64,000 bases of DNA, taken from Micropterix aruncella (taxonomy: Eukaryota; Arthropoda; Insecta; Lepidoptera; Micropterigidae). This document shows positions 47,475 through 60,100 of this stretch, in pieces; the first letter of the stretch is position 1; each line of letters starts with the position of its first letter. The notes under the pieces were generated by a model. That model did not search any database, was not told the DNA's origin, and saw only the letters and a list, made by a program, of their open reading frames with translations. The stretch covers positions 16,887,575 through 16,951,574 of the forward strand of contig OX155963.1 of assembly GCA_944548615.1 (NCBI GenBank), in the 5' to 3' direction. The position numbers and the translations under genes were made by a program.

Positions 47475-47812
47475 ATATTGAATTACCGCTGTAATACAAC
47501 AGGTGGAGACCGCGCAAGCGACTTCGTTTCCGTAACTAGTCGGAAGGACGGAGGTATTCTGAAGGTTAATTCCAGACGGAGATATCCTGCCAAAACTGGT
47601 AGTCAGGGAGCGAGGTGGCCCCACTGTGTTACCTTCCTAGTGCCTCGCCGTAAGGCGTTTGCCTCGCTGGACGGTAGATTTGTATCGTCGTAAGTATAGA
47701 TAACATTTGTATCGTCGGTAGATTTGTATCTACGATCACCTCACGAGAGACAGAACGATTATTATCGTTAAAACTTCCTGAGGTGACGGATTTGCCCGTT
47801 GTAGTCGACATC
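47475..47812 (-). mobile_element. Family A copy 13, partial
   Basis: Reverse copy from taccgctgtaatacaacagg to tagtcgacatctccg. Only the family 5' half remains. A short stretch (gtagatttgtatc) is repeated near 47680-47730. Confidence 0.75.
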
Positions 47813-47815
47813 TCC

Positions 47816-50100
47816 GTATTTTTTTAATTTATGCACTACTTTTTAGCAATTATAATTATTTGAATACTAGATTGGACACCTTAGACCAGGCATCCTATAA
47901 CCTAGTTAGGTGACATTATATTGATAAAATAGGTGTTCTTGCCTCTACATTTTTATCTATAATATTTTGATTGTACATGTTGTCCATTTTGCTGTAGATT
48001 ATTGTCAATTACAAATGAAATCAAATTAAACTTCATTTAATTATCTGTATTATGATAAATTTCAAGATGCTGATGCTAACGATGCGAAAAAAATATTCTA
48101 GGTTTTAAATACATCGGCAACCGAAAATAGAGAAAACAATATCTAGTAGTCAACAATAAAATTAAAATAATATGAAATTCATTAATAACAAACTAATATC
48201 AAAAAATATATACTAGTTGTTGAACAATAGTAGCATTTCTCACTTGAGTACCGATTTGCCATAAAATAAATTCCGCCGTTGGTGGTCGATCAGCAATTGA
48301 ATACAAATTTTGTGATAACTTAATGACATGAGTCACTGTCATTCTCACAACACAATTGACACTTGTTTAATAAACTTAATAAATAAATCTCATATAGAAA
48401 ATAAATTTCAAATAGACACCCCCCGATCCTAAAGGGGCGTCTTTACTGGTCTGAATGCATGAACTAATAAAAAGACGTATCAATAGAAAGCAATGAATAG
48501 GTCATTTACAATGTCGAATTGACCTTAAGAATTGCTTTCCAAGCCTTTCTGGACTGTATTAATTTTATCAAGGATTTGGAGGATAGTTTCAATTCATGCA
48601 CGAAAGAAATTGGCAAGTTTGTATATGAAAAAATAAACATCTTACCTTCAAAAACCTTAAACTGGAAACGCTAAAAGCTTTGAAACTTTAAAAGATTTCA
48701 GAAGACCCCAATTTAGCGGTAGTTATAGACGCTTGATTTTTCACACATTTAATAAAATGGACAAATGCGGAATTAAAATTGAAATATTTCAGAAACTTCT
48801 TATCCCTAAACGCTAGCATGGAATGTGAAATAATTATTGCGATACACGATATTTTGCCGAGATTTACACCTGGTGTGCTCAGCTGTGACCAGGGACACTT
48901 TTTAAATACAAAACGCCGATACAAAATACTCTCTAATAATAGGATTTCAAAAAACGCAAAAGGACACACGGAAACATATCTTCAAAAATGTACTCAATCA
49001 TCACCTTACAGGATACCGTGATCTAACGATATGCGTCAGTGTCATGACACTGCGATTTTGTATTCGAAAGTAATTTGCACTAAGGTTTTGTATGAAGAAC
49101 TACTCCTTTACCCGTCCCCTTAATTCAGTCCAAATATGAGGGTAAATTTATAAATCTCAATTGCTTATACTCGTATATTGATCAAGAATGCAAAGATATC
49201 TTCATTTCAAGAATAGATTCCTTACGATTACACCAGGATAAAAATACAATAGGATTTAAAAACTTCACGTGATTTAAAAAAAAACAAGTATCACAAATAA
49301 ACTAATACACTGTCAGATTTAATATCAACTCTTTCATGCACTATGGGAACCGCCACTAACCAGTAAACAAGCTTTAAATCAAAAACCAATTTATGATTTT
49401 CGTGAATCGTACACTTTACGCGCACATTAATAATAATTTGTAAGCTGTATGTAACACTCGAAATTTTCGAAATTCGCGCGCTCCGGGCCCGGCCCCCCAA
49501 CACCGTTATAACCTACGCAGTGGCGACAGCGGTATGCGGCCTATCCGCAAAACAACGGATTGACAGCTCTTTCAGTCTACCCTGGACAACGGCGGCTGCA
49601 ACGTCACCGAAATGTCGGATGCTACAAATTTCACGCGGTAAATTCATTTCTATCCCATTTATAATAAAAAGGTTTTTATTTTATTTTTTTCAAAAAATAT
49701 ATAAGAGTTATTTTTACACAACGATTTTGCTTCACTCATAACTAGGCAGTGCCTGTTCCAAGGAAAACGCCAATTTTATATGATTTCATTTTTTTTATTA
49801 TTATTTAGTTTTATAAAAAAGATGTCAATAAATTGTGTTCGTAAATTAAAAGAAATAATATAAAATAAAATAAAGCATCATCATGATCTTACAAATTAAT
49901 GTAAAATAATAATACATTTCTTCCCAGAAAACTACAATGTCATGCATTTTAAGGATTTACTTAGAAAATTCAAATTTAAATGTGAAGAGTTTTGTTTCTG
50001 TCGACCTAAATCTACAGCTTTCGACTTAGTTACGACGTGTAGCTCCAGGCGCCGCCCGCCAATGTTTTAATTCAAAGCAAATATGATTCTACCTTTGCTA
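47816..50100. other. AT-rich spacer, no supported gene
   Basis: Short frames (48688-48969, 48779-49021, 49291-49503, 49520-49741) overlap on opposite strands and show no domain. Nothing convincing seen. Confidence 0.45.
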
Positions 50101-50169
50101 TTTGCTTAATGTCTTTAGTAAAGCACGCACAGGAAGGGAAAGAGTCTGTTTACTCTATCTCTCTTACAC

Positions 50170-50195
50170 ACAGTCACACACACACACACACACCC
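50170..50195. repeat. Short (CA)n microsatellite
   Basis: Perfect CA run within a pyrimidine-rich stretch. Confidence 0.85.
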
Positions 50196-50671
50196 TTACG
50201 ATCTCCCTCTTTCTACCGTCTACCTCTATTCCTCTGGCACTATTAATTAAGACGCGCCAGGGTTTCCGCTCTCGTGCTGAATCTCATCAACCTTGAGGTT
50301 GTATTTACAGAGCGAACGTGTATAGGTTTTGGAGCCCTTATTGCTTATTTGTTAAGGGACAACTTTAGCGGGCGAAGTGGGTCAAAGCGAAGGCGGTGCT
50401 CCAACGAAAACACAAATTTTCCTAATGACAATCTCAACGGTAATCAAATAAACAACGAATCTAATTTAGTCCCAACCGCGGTGAGTCAAAATAGAAACTA
50501 CGGCCGTAAAGTTATTCATAGGAGGGTCAATCAGATTACTGAATAGTACAGAGTGGACGTTAACTATAGACGCTATTTAAAAATCAAATAAAAAAGAATT
50601 ACTGTGCATAGGAATTTTAAAGTTATATTTTTAAAAACTAGAAAAAATAAAATTTTTATGACATATAAGTT

Positions 50672-51207
50672 TTAAATATTATATTGTCTAAGTGACGTCC
50701 ACCAGCGTGTTTACATTCTTCAAGTCGGACTCACAGATTCTCAAAAACACGTTGGCGAGTTGCTCTCGAAATAGCGTTGATTTCCCGTATAATGTTGTAT
50801 TTTTGCTGGTCTATTATTGTGGGATTATCTTCATAAACACCTAATTTAAGGTACCTCATAGAAAATAATTGTTTGGAGTGAGATTTGGGCTCCGTGAAGG
50901 CCACTCAATGTCTCCTTTCCTTGAGATGACTTTCCCAGGGAACATGATTGTTTCAATCGGTCTATAGACACTGTGGCGTGATAGGTAGCCTCATCCTGCT
51001 GAAACCAGGTGCTAGAATTGTCACCTTGAAATTCTCGATAGATCTCTTGATATTTAAGGCTTGACTTCTCTTGCGAGTCGATTTTTGTGGATTTTGTCTT
51101 ACCGATTCGCTAATACGCCGAATAGTTTTTAGCATCCGCGCTGACTTCGGGCGGCCGTCATTATATATTCTCCAGGCCCAGTTGTCACTATAGTCGCCGT
51201 CATACAA
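50672..51207 (-). pseudogene. Mariner-like transposase, internally deleted pseudogene
   Basis: On the minus strand the start reads GRPKSARMLKTIRRISESVRQ and STRKRSQAL, the helix-turn-helix linker region of insect mariner/Tc1-like transposases. It then jumps to the C-terminal half, readable in shifted frames: STWFQQDEATYHATVSIDRL, the catalytic QDxA block, then ISRKGDIEWPSRSPNLTPNN-like and finally VRLEECKHAGGRHLD-like sequence. The middle of the catalytic domain, including the first catalytic aspartate region, is missing, and at least two frame changes are needed. No inverted ends were located. Functionless. Confidence 0.7.
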
Positions 51208-51652
51208 ACTGATAACCGGCCCGTACCTGCCATTGGCCTAGGGACGGTCGCTTGACGATAAAAGATTTATTTAAAACTCGATATCATTATTATATTTTGT
51301 TTGGTTTATTAGACATATGTTATAACATTATTTAATTACTAATAGGTTCAATCACCATAGAAAAGTAGGCAGGTAGACATACTGTCGGCAAACAAACCAC
51401 ATCAATTCGTCAATCAAAATAAATTTAAAATGTGGATATTATATTTCGTTACCTACTTACTACGTGTATACCGGAGCCTTTTTGGAGTATTTTACAACGC
51501 TTTTGGCAACGGTATTCAGAGAGTACACACATAATTTTGATGCTATAAAATAGTTAATATGGAATTTTGACACGAAATAACTACTAAATAGTGCAGTTTA
51601 CAATATTTTATATTTTACAGTATTACAATACAGTTTAAAAAATTAAAGGGTT

Positions 51653-51830
51653 AAAATTCGTCTTCGCTGTCACTATCGTCTTCTTGAAAGTTGATAATAA
51701 GAGGTCGGATATCCATTAAACGTGCTTTCGCTAAGTCATCATTCTGTAGGTTTTCAGCATGACGGACACATTTATTCCAGTCTTCGGTAGTGACATGGTC
51801 GATAGCTTCATTCAGTATCTTCTAAATGTC
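51653..51830 (-). pseudogene. Possible transposase C-terminal tail
   Basis: On the minus strand 57 codons read KILNEAIDHVTTEDW, NKCVRHAENLQ, RPLIINFQEDDSDSEDEF and stop. A Trp-x-x-Cys-Val-x-His segment followed by an acidic Asp/Ser end is seen at the C-terminus of many insect DDE transposase-derived proteins (pogo/Tigger-like). The upstream frame is closed by stops, so only the tail survives. Assignment tentative. Confidence 0.4.
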
Positions 51831-51894
51831 TAGTGATTGAAATATTGCGTGTAAAGCGTTATAAGTTACATACTTATTTATTTATTTATGACGG

Positions 51895-52016
51895 CTGAGT
51901 TTTTTAATAGCGACAAGCTTCAAGTGAGTGGTTTAGTACATCGATTTTCGATTTTCTGGCTTAGTTTGATGTACTGAATCGCCCACTTAAAGGATGTCAC
52001 TATTAAAAAATTCAAC
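51895..52016. mobile_element. Small hairpin MITE, about 120 bp
   Basis: The left arm (gttttttaatagcgacaagc, agtgagtggtttagtacatc) and right arm (gatgtactgaatcgcccact, tcactattaaaaaattcaac) are inverted repeats of about 50 bp around a 20-nt loop. Confidence 0.7.
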
Positions 52017-52574
52017 CTGTGTAATAAACAATATCGACAATATCGATAATATTTTATCGATATTTCTTTATACGATATGACATGAAATGACCTTTACTAC
52101 AGATCTGAGTGAGAGATCGTAAAGTTATGAAAGTGCGAAAGGAATGTCATGATTCTAATGATTTTTGGCCCAGTCATCAGTTTGTATGGCGGTGACTATA
52201 ATATTGTAATCCATTTAAGAATAGTTTTTGCGCTGGGTGATTCCTTAATGTCTCGTAAACCAAGTGAACACTGTACAATTGCTTCGCAATCGTCACAGAA
52301 TTATGCTTTGCATAAAACGCGCGAACACAAAACGCACGTTGCACACCTGTGAATGGTGTATGGCGACTAAAATTTACATGAATTGGCGCATCTATCGACA
52401 CCACTCGCGTACCCGTAAGCCCACGATTTTTGAAATATAAACAAAACAAACCGCGAACACAGTTAACGCCCACCCTGTATTTTGACATGTACTAAAATAA
52501 ATTCAATCAAAATGAAAAAGTTGAGATTCAACACCTTCAATCATTGGTGAATCGAAACATTCAGTGATACTTGT

Positions 52575-52660
52575 GCCATTCATACATATTGTGTCATTCA
52601 TACACTACATATGTGTCATTCATACACTACATATGTGTTATGCCATTCATAAATTTGTTT
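52575..52660. repeat. Tandem repeat of about 27 bp
   Basis: gtgtcattcatacactacat repeated twice with partial flanking units. Confidence 0.85.
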
Positions 52661-52785
52661 CTTTGCGAAACGGCCTGTCGAAGCAAACTGGTTACCCGAT
52701 CCAGAAAAAAATCTGATACGTAGACATTATTTCCTTATTTTTGATAGGTAGACATACTGTCTAATAGACAGATATTTATTATAGA

Positions 52786-53543
52786 CTGGCTGTTGCCCGC
52801 GGCTTCGCTTCGCGTAAAGTTTCGAATCGATTTGTTAATTTAAGTAGCGTGGCGTTTATTTGCCTTTTTAGGCGCTACCTTTAGATATATAGTGCGAGAC
52901 GCCCCCCTCAGATGCACGCTACCTATCTCGTAGACGTACGCGTCTTGTTCCTCGCCACCCGCTGAACGCTGACCTTGCTGGGCCAGCAGCCGCCGCCGTC
53001 TGCTAGGTATTTCGGTGTGCTTGCACGCGTTACTAATTTCATGCTATCTCTATAACTATACCACCTAAAAAAAATATTTTGATGAGGATTCTTATTTCAT
53101 TGCTAATGTCTTCAACAAACAATGCCTACTTATTTTTCTTATTTTTTTGAGACATACCTACTCGTAAAAGCAGTTATTGTGGCTTAAATATAAAAGATGG
53201 ATATATAATGATGTCGCAGACTTTTTTATAGGTCTTTTTGAGGCCGATATTGTCATATATCGTTTTCCGTTTCGTTAACGCATGCCGATAAAGCAACTCA
53301 CCAGCTCATTTTTCTCCGACTGGATTTAAAATATCATGATTTCGAAAGGAAAACCAATATTTATCACATTTAAATATAACCTATAGCACTTATCGATAAT
53401 GGAGCTTTCTATTAGTGAAATAATTTTGGAAATCGGATGAGTAGTTTCGTAGATACACACTTACAAGCTTACAAACATACAAACTTACAAACTTACAAAC
53501 ATACAAACTTACAAACATTACTTCTTTATGATATTAGTTTAGA
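52786..53543 (-). mobile_element. Non-autonomous Helitron (Lep1-like)
   Basis: In minus orientation it starts tctaaactaatatcataaag after an A. This resembles the TC-plus-actaatatta start of lepidopteran Lep1-type Helitrons. It ends with a GC-rich hairpin region (cgcgaagcgaagccgcgggc) and acagccag followed by T, close to the canonical CTRR-T end. Near the 5' end is an (acaaactt)n-type repeat at 53460-53520. No ORF. End motifs are slightly decayed. Confidence 0.65.
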
Positions 53544-53612
53544 TAGATATGATAGATAGACATCAGAAATATCTAACAGACATTTTAACAAAAATAGCAT
53601 TCTGGACAAGGG

Positions 53613-53625
53613 GAATTCTTAAAAC
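53613..53625. repeat. Target site duplication, left, family A copy 14
   Basis: gaattcttaaaac here and gaattctaaaaac at 54330-54342 differ at one base. Confidence 0.75.
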
Positions 53626-54329
53626 AGTAGGGCGGTGTCGACTACAGCAGGCGAACCCGTCACCCCAGGCTGTTATAATGATTATATGTGATCATTCTTT
53701 CAGCCGTGGGATGAGCGTACAAGACTTAGAGACAAGACAATCTACCGACTAGCTCCGCCAACAAACCCTTTAGTGGCCAACGCCTTACGGCGAGGCACCG
53801 GGAAAGGTAAAAGCGAGCAGCCTCGCCCCCTAACTACCAGTTTTGGTAGGATATATCCGACTGGAGTTATCCTTCAGGATACCTCCATCCTCCCGACTGG
53901 TTAGGGGTCCGAAGACGTTTACGCGGCCTCTACCTGTTGTAATTACAGCGGTAATTCAATTTGAATTTATCGCGGACCTGGGCGTTCAAAGACCAAGGTC
54001 ATTTCAAGAGTGGCATGACAATAGGTCAACATCCACCCCCGCTGCTTAGGAGACAGTATATTGCCATAGTCCCAGACTCCTTCAGCAATTAGCCAGAGTC
54101 CACAACCGATTGGCGACGCCGAACGGTGCGCAAACCGTGCAGTAGCGCCGAGATGCAATCCCACCAGGTGAAACCGGTCCACCTGCTTGTGAGGCCTGAG
54201 ACGCGGAAGTTTTACCCGGGGTAGCCTTCCGCACAAGGAGGCTTCTGAATGGGAGCTAAATCGTGAGTTGAACCGATCCGAGAACAAAATGGATCTTGTT
54301 GCCCAAACTGCACGAAACCGTTCGCTACC
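53626..54329 (+). mobile_element. Family A copy 14 (704 bp)
   Basis: Starts agtagggcggtgtcgactac and ends gcacgaaaccgttcgctacc. Same subfamily as copies 7 and 11. Flanked by a 13-bp duplication with one mismatch. A frame at 53967-54344 (minus) is contained and not a gene. Confidence 0.88.
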
Positions 54330-54519
54330 GAATTCTAAAAACAAATAGAACTATAAAACAAAGCTAACATATTTAGAATGTGACTCATGAGCAAATTAAT
54401 AATAGGTCTTTCTTGACACCGAATAAGGCTATATATTACTTGCCATGCACGTATTTTTATACGTGTACTTTTCGATAAATAGGCTTAGAACATCTCGTTG
54501 TTTAGTTTTACATTCCCGG

Positions 54520-55075
54520 CCTATCAATCGATGAGGAGGAAAAGTATTGCGATCGCGCCATTTTTTTTGACACGAAGGCGGAACTATCCGTTTTAAGCCT
54601 CTGAGGCGATTAAGAAATTTCCAGATTGAAGTCTCCCTGTGTGTATTCCTCCACGATAGCGCCCAAACGCTTAATCCGATTGAGCTTAAATTTGGTATGC
54701 AAGCATCATTTGGTCATTGAAAGAGTTAAACATATTGTGGTTGAAATCGGTCCACCGGGGGGGGGGGGGGGGAGGGCGTACTAGTTATATATCATCCTCG
54801 AAATATTGGACTTATAGACTTGAAATTTGGTATACATATGCCTTGTTGGACCGAAATCACATTTGATTAGAAATTTTGATTAGATTATCTCATAAACAAG
54901 ATACACTAATAATATTTACATTCAGCCATACATTTTCATCAAATATTAACGCCGAGCCGCCAAAGCGGTTGTGTAACGCATCGATTTTATTTATGAAAAT
55001 AATAATCAGATGAAATAAGTCCTTGGCTACTTGCCGGGAAGGTCTTGGGGTGACACAACCGATTTTTAATTTTCG
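54520..55075 (+). repeat. Family B repeat, copy
   Basis: From gatgaggaggaaaagtattg, through cacgatagcgcccaaacgct, tttggtatgcaagcatcatt, a G-run (54758-54772) and tattggacttatagacttga, to cttggggtgacacaaccga. Confidence 0.8.
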
Positions 55076-55079
55076 TGTC

Positions 55080-56115
55080 ATCACTGTGACCAAATAATCC
55101 AAGTTATTACGGTCGGAACTCGCCTTAGCACTAATCGAAAGTATATTAAATAATTCCGATCAAACAACTATGTTTAGTAAAACCTTAGTAAAACTGTCCT
55201 ATTCCAGAAATTTGTAAAGAATAATCTATAGCCAGACAGTTTTATTACATAAAAAAATATTTTTGTTCCTGTGTGATAGAAGTCCATAGTTTTATAGGCA
55301 TTCTGGCTTTCCTCGATCTACCCGTAACTTCTCAAAGCCACGTCTCGCTCAGAAATAATTCATTTCCCCCCCGATTTTTCAATGTAATATAATGTATGTT
55401 TTACCGAAATGTAAATCACAAAAATGTTGAGTTTTGTAAATCGCCCGCCCGAATACGAAATGCCGGGGCCTAATGTGTAAAATGTATTCAACCGGCTTTC
55501 AACGGTTTGATTGGTAGCACAGAGGCCTCGTTTCCATCGACGGACGAAAAGTGGGAAAAAGAAAAGAAAACGATAGGATAGGACGAAGTCGATCTGATTT
55601 CACGCTGTAACTTAAAAGGAGCCAAGCCGACCACGCTCCCATATCATTATATTTCCATGATTTTTCTGAAACCTACAGTCCCTCTCCATATTATTAGACG
55701 CACCATGCGTTTCCTGTACTAATGTACAGTTTTCAATACTGTCAAACATTGCTCACAGAATAGTGTTTATCTTAGGTACACAAGCTTACGAAATTGGTTT
55801 TTGAAAAATACAAGAGAAATTTTCGTTGATTTTTATGTAATTTGATGTACTGATTTCGAATATGACCTCCATTTTTTTCCATCACGTCAGGATTTTTTGT
55901 ATAATCGATATTTTTGCTAAATCCTATTTGAAAAAGGAATTCTCTCGAACAATTTTGCATGTACTATATGATAATAAAAAGAGGTTCCTTGGCCAATAAG
56001 GTTTTTCCTGACAATTTGGAGCTCAGCAATTCAGCTGCTTCATTGGAAAGGGCCAGATCTCAAGTTAGATCATTAAGTTAAGCTTCTTCATTCGAACGCC
56101 CTCTAGTCAGATCAA
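55080..56115. other. Spacer, no supported gene
   Basis: Nothing recognised. The end of this stretch may include 3' untranslated sequence of the minus-strand ORF at 56116-56517. Confidence 0.4.
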
Positions 56116-56517
56116 TTAGTTAAACCCAAGAGAAAGGCTGAGGTGAATCGGCTGCAGAGGGCTTTTATTCGGTATCGGAGCCTTGAACTTCTGGATCTTC
56201 CGATTCTGAAGACTGTTAAAGATGAATGGCAATACAGTTGGAGACAAAGGCACTGGCACATCAGGTTCATGAAGAACGGGGAGTATAGCCGATAGTATGT
56301 TCTCAGGATAAGAGATTAGCTTTTGATTTTTGCGGTTATATCCACGGACATGACAGGAACAAAAGTAACAATCATCAGAATGGTTTTTCGGCTCCCTCCA
56401 TGTCATAGGAATTCCAAATCGTAAAGCAGTCTTCTTTCCTTTGAGCCAAAAGCGTAGATCATTGAGACACTGCACACAAACTTTATGAGAAGCCCACGAT
56501 TTGTTCTGGTCTCCCAT
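56116..56517 (-). CDS. Conserved arthropod protein of unknown function (exon or repeat-borne)
   Basis: 133 codons starting MGDQNKSWASHKVCVQC and continuing with LRFWLKGKKTALRFGIPMTW, then REPKNHSDDCYFCSC and a Pro-rich C-terminus. The pairs CVQC and CYFC suggest a small zinc-binding fold. The combination of GDQxKSWAxH, a basic GKK region and PMxWREPxNHxxDCYFC is one I recognise from large families of uncharacterised proteins in insect genomes; its function is unknown. Upstream on the minus strand a ttttag precedes the start by about 16 bases, so this may be the last exon of a longer gene. The frame is uninterrupted. It may be carried by a transposon, since the family is multi-copy in some insects. 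Confidence 0.55.
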   Translation of the reverse strand: MGDQNKSWASHKVCVQCLNDLRFWLKGKKTALRFGIPMTWREPKNHSDDCYFCSCHVRGYNRKNQKLISYPENILSAILPVLHEPDVPVPLSPTVLPFIFNSLQNRKIQKFKAPIPNKSPLQPIHLSLSLGFN

Positions 56518-57122
56518 TTCTGGTCTCCGATGCTAAAATACGCAAGATAAAATTGCCTCCAATAATCTGTAATGCTCCTCATGCGATTTTTAATAACACT
56601 ATAAATTGTTTATGTGATAAAGTTTCCACTTGTCGCTGTTTTAGCGTACGCACGACACTATACATGAAAGAAAAATTGAGACGAACTTTAAAATTTCCAC
56701 GTGTTTTATAGTACTACGAACATGGTAAGTACATAAAAATCCTAGTAAATTTGAATTTTTCAAGAAAAAGTGACTTGTGAAAGTTTTTCATTATTTTTTT
56801 TTATTTCACCACCAAAAACTACATAAAGTTTGGCTATCAATTCCATTGCATTTTTTTCATCGCAGGTCTGTGTTATCAATCAAAATAAATAGCTTTTTAC
56901 TTAAGTTACAAATTTATTTAAGTTATTATAATTATGAGTAACGGATTGTTTATTATAACTTCCCGCTATAATATAAAGCAGAAATCCATTTTTTTGCTTT
57001 ATTATAGATATATCTTTATGTTGTAATTTGAAAAAATTCTAAATTTGAATTCTAAAATGTCAGCATATTTTGAAATTTTCTCAATAATTAATCTTATTTA
57101 AATAATAAATGTAGTGATTATT
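56518..57122. other. AT-rich spacer upstream of the LINE
   Basis: No feature recognised. Confidence 0.5.
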
Positions 57123-60100
57123 TGCATCCAAACTTTTCTCCGGTTGTAACGGTCTCCGTTCCATCGGGTTCAGAAGAGGGAGGAAGAGAGAGTGCACCCG
57201 TGGTCGCGCGCCCACCTGTGCACTATAATATAGACTGCGCACTTGACTGCTTCCGGAAAAAATGGACTATGAAAAGACTAAAGAGACCTATGGCGATGGA
57301 CAATGGGTAGCAGTAACCACGGCTGCTACTGCATCTTTTCCTCGTAGTCGAAAATACACAAAAAATAGTATTAAATCCAAAACAATGACGTATGGTGCAT
57401 GGAACGTTCGGACTCTTTTGGATCGCGATTCCAACCTTTGCCCTGAAAGAAAAACCGCTATAGTAGCCCGAGAACTACGTCGCTATAATGTTGACATAGC
57501 TGCCCTCAGCGAAACACATCTTGCAGAGGAAGGGGAACTAGTGGAGCACGGCGGTGGATATACCTTCTTTTGGAAGGGCACTGCCGCGTCGGAGTCCAGA
57601 CGATCTGGCGTTGGATTCGCGGTTAAAAACTGCATCGCAAACAAGTTGGAGGAATGTCCTGTTCACATCTCAGACCGCGTTACCTCACTGCGCCTTCATT
57701 TAAGCAATAAAAACTTCCTCAACGTGATTAGCTTGTACGCGCCAATTCTGGACAAGGAAGACGATGTCAAGGAGAAGTTCTATGAAGAAGTAACTCAACA
57801 TTTGTCTCAGATACGACCCAAAGAACAAGTTTTACTTCTAGGCGACTTTAATGCGCGAGTTGGACAGGACTACGAAGCGTGGCCTAAAGTTCTTGGAAGG
57901 CATGGAATCGGCAATATGAACAGCAATGGCCAGCTTTTGCTCAGTCTGTGCTCGTTATTTGGACTAGCAATAACTAACACTATGTTCAGACTACCACCGA
58001 AATATAAAACCACCTGGATGCATCCAAGATCCAAGCATTGGCATCTGATTGACTATGCTATAGTCCGCCAAAGAGACATCTCTCAGGTGCACGTCACTCA
58101 CGTCATGCGTGGGGCGGACTGCTGGACGGACCACAGACTCGTCATTACCAAGCTGCAACTTCGCCTACACCCACCGCGTAGGACCGAGAGAGTTAAAGGT
58201 GTTAGCCTAAACCTACAACACCTAGAAAATAAAGAAACGCAGCAAAGATACGTCTCTGCAATGAACCTAGCGCTGAGTACACTTAACGTTGAAGACGGTG
58301 ATTTTCAAGCCAACTGGAACCTTCTCTCTTCTCATGTACTAGAAACAGGTACTCAGATCCTGGGCATTAAAACTCGGAGAAACGAGGACTGGTTCGACGA
58401 AAATGAAGAGATACTATCAGAGGCAATTAAAAATCACCGAGAACTACTACGTCGGCAACATCACAGACGCCAGCACCATAACATCACAGATGAGCTAAAA
58501 AGAAGTGGAACTGAGCTACGTAGACTGACTAGGCAAACTAAGGACACTTGGTGGCAAGAAAAGAGCCAACACATGCAGTGGTTAGCCAATACTAACCAAC
58601 TCGGCGACTTCTACTCAGAACTGCAGAAGCTGATTGGTAGTACCCAGCGATGTAGCGTTCCCCTTAAATCCTCTGATGGTTCACATCTGCTGAAAAGCAA
58701 GGAAGATGTGTTGAAGAGATGGGCGGATCACTTTAACACCTTGCTCAACGTGGATCGATCTGTGGACATGCAGCACATCGGCTTAATTCCTGCGCTGCCT
58801 AGTGCTGTTGAGCTAGACGACCCACTCTCTTTGAAAGAGGTAGTTACAGCCCTAAAAGAACAGAAGAATAAGAAGGCGACTGGCATTGACAACTTACCAG
58901 GAGAGCTACTGAAATATGGAGGCGATGAGCTGCACACGAAGCTATGGGCATTGTTCGGACGAATGTGGGTCGAAGAACGTGTACCAGCAGACTTTAAAGT
59001 CTCTCGCATCTGCTCGCTCTACAAGAACAAAGGCGACCGTTCTGACTGCAATTCGTACCGCGGAATATCACTTCTCTCTGCTCCTGGTAAAGTGTTCGCC
59101 CGAATACTTTTAAACCGACTGATGACCCTGTCGGAGAGGATTCTACCAGAAACCCAGTTCGGATTCCGTCCAGATCGAGGAACCTGTGAAGCTATCTTCT
59201 CCGTTCGTCAAATACAGGAAAAAAGCAGAGAACAGGGTCAAAATCTGTATCTATGTTTTGTTGACCTAGAGAAGGCATTTGACAGCGTATCACGTGAAGC
59301 CCTGTGGAAGATTCTGGAAAAGGTTGGATGCACTGAGAAATTTGTCAGACTGATTCGACTTCTGCATGATGACATGGAATGCTGTGTGTCAGTCAACGGT
59401 GAACAAACAGGGTTCTTTCCTGTAAGCTGTGGCGTGAAACAAGGCTGCGTGCTTGCGCCTACCTTGTTTGCCTTATATTTCGCAGTTGTAGTCCGTGATG
59501 CTCTGCAACACATCTCAGAAGGTGTTAGAATTCGTTTTCGCACAGATGGCTCTCTTTTTAATCTGGCAAGACTTAAAGCCCACAAAAAAGTATCATACGC
59601 CACGATAACGGATATAATGTATGCCGATGATCTATGCTTCGTAGCCGAAAGCCCAGATGGCCTGCAAAGGTTAATGACTAACCTCGACGTGTCATGTAAG
59701 AACTTTGGCCTAAAAATCAGTGTGAAGAAAACCGAAGTGATGGCCAACACACTTAATGAAGAACCTATATCTATTAAGCTCGGAGAGACTCCTCTGAAGC
59801 AAGTGGACAAATTCAAATACCTTGGAAGCACTATAACAGCAAAATGTGACCTTGACTCTGAATTGAACGGGAGGATAGGAGCTGCTTCTGCAGCTTTCGG
59901 TAAACTCCGTAGCAAAGTCTTCAGCTCACACGACATCAAGCTGGGAACAAAAGTGTCTGTCTACATGGCGATCGTCCTCCCAAACCTCCTCTACTCGTCA
60001 GAGACATGGTGCCCATACCGAAAGCACATTCGCGCACTTGACAAATTCCACCTTCGATGCCTACGCGACTTAATGAACATCAAGTGGTCGGACCGTGTGA

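Noticed and set aside
53967..54344. 125-aa minus-strand ORF
   Set aside because: Entirely within a family A copy and its target duplication.
59238..59939. 233-aa minus-strand ORF
   Set aside because: Antisense shadow of the intact LINE RT; no family signature of its own.
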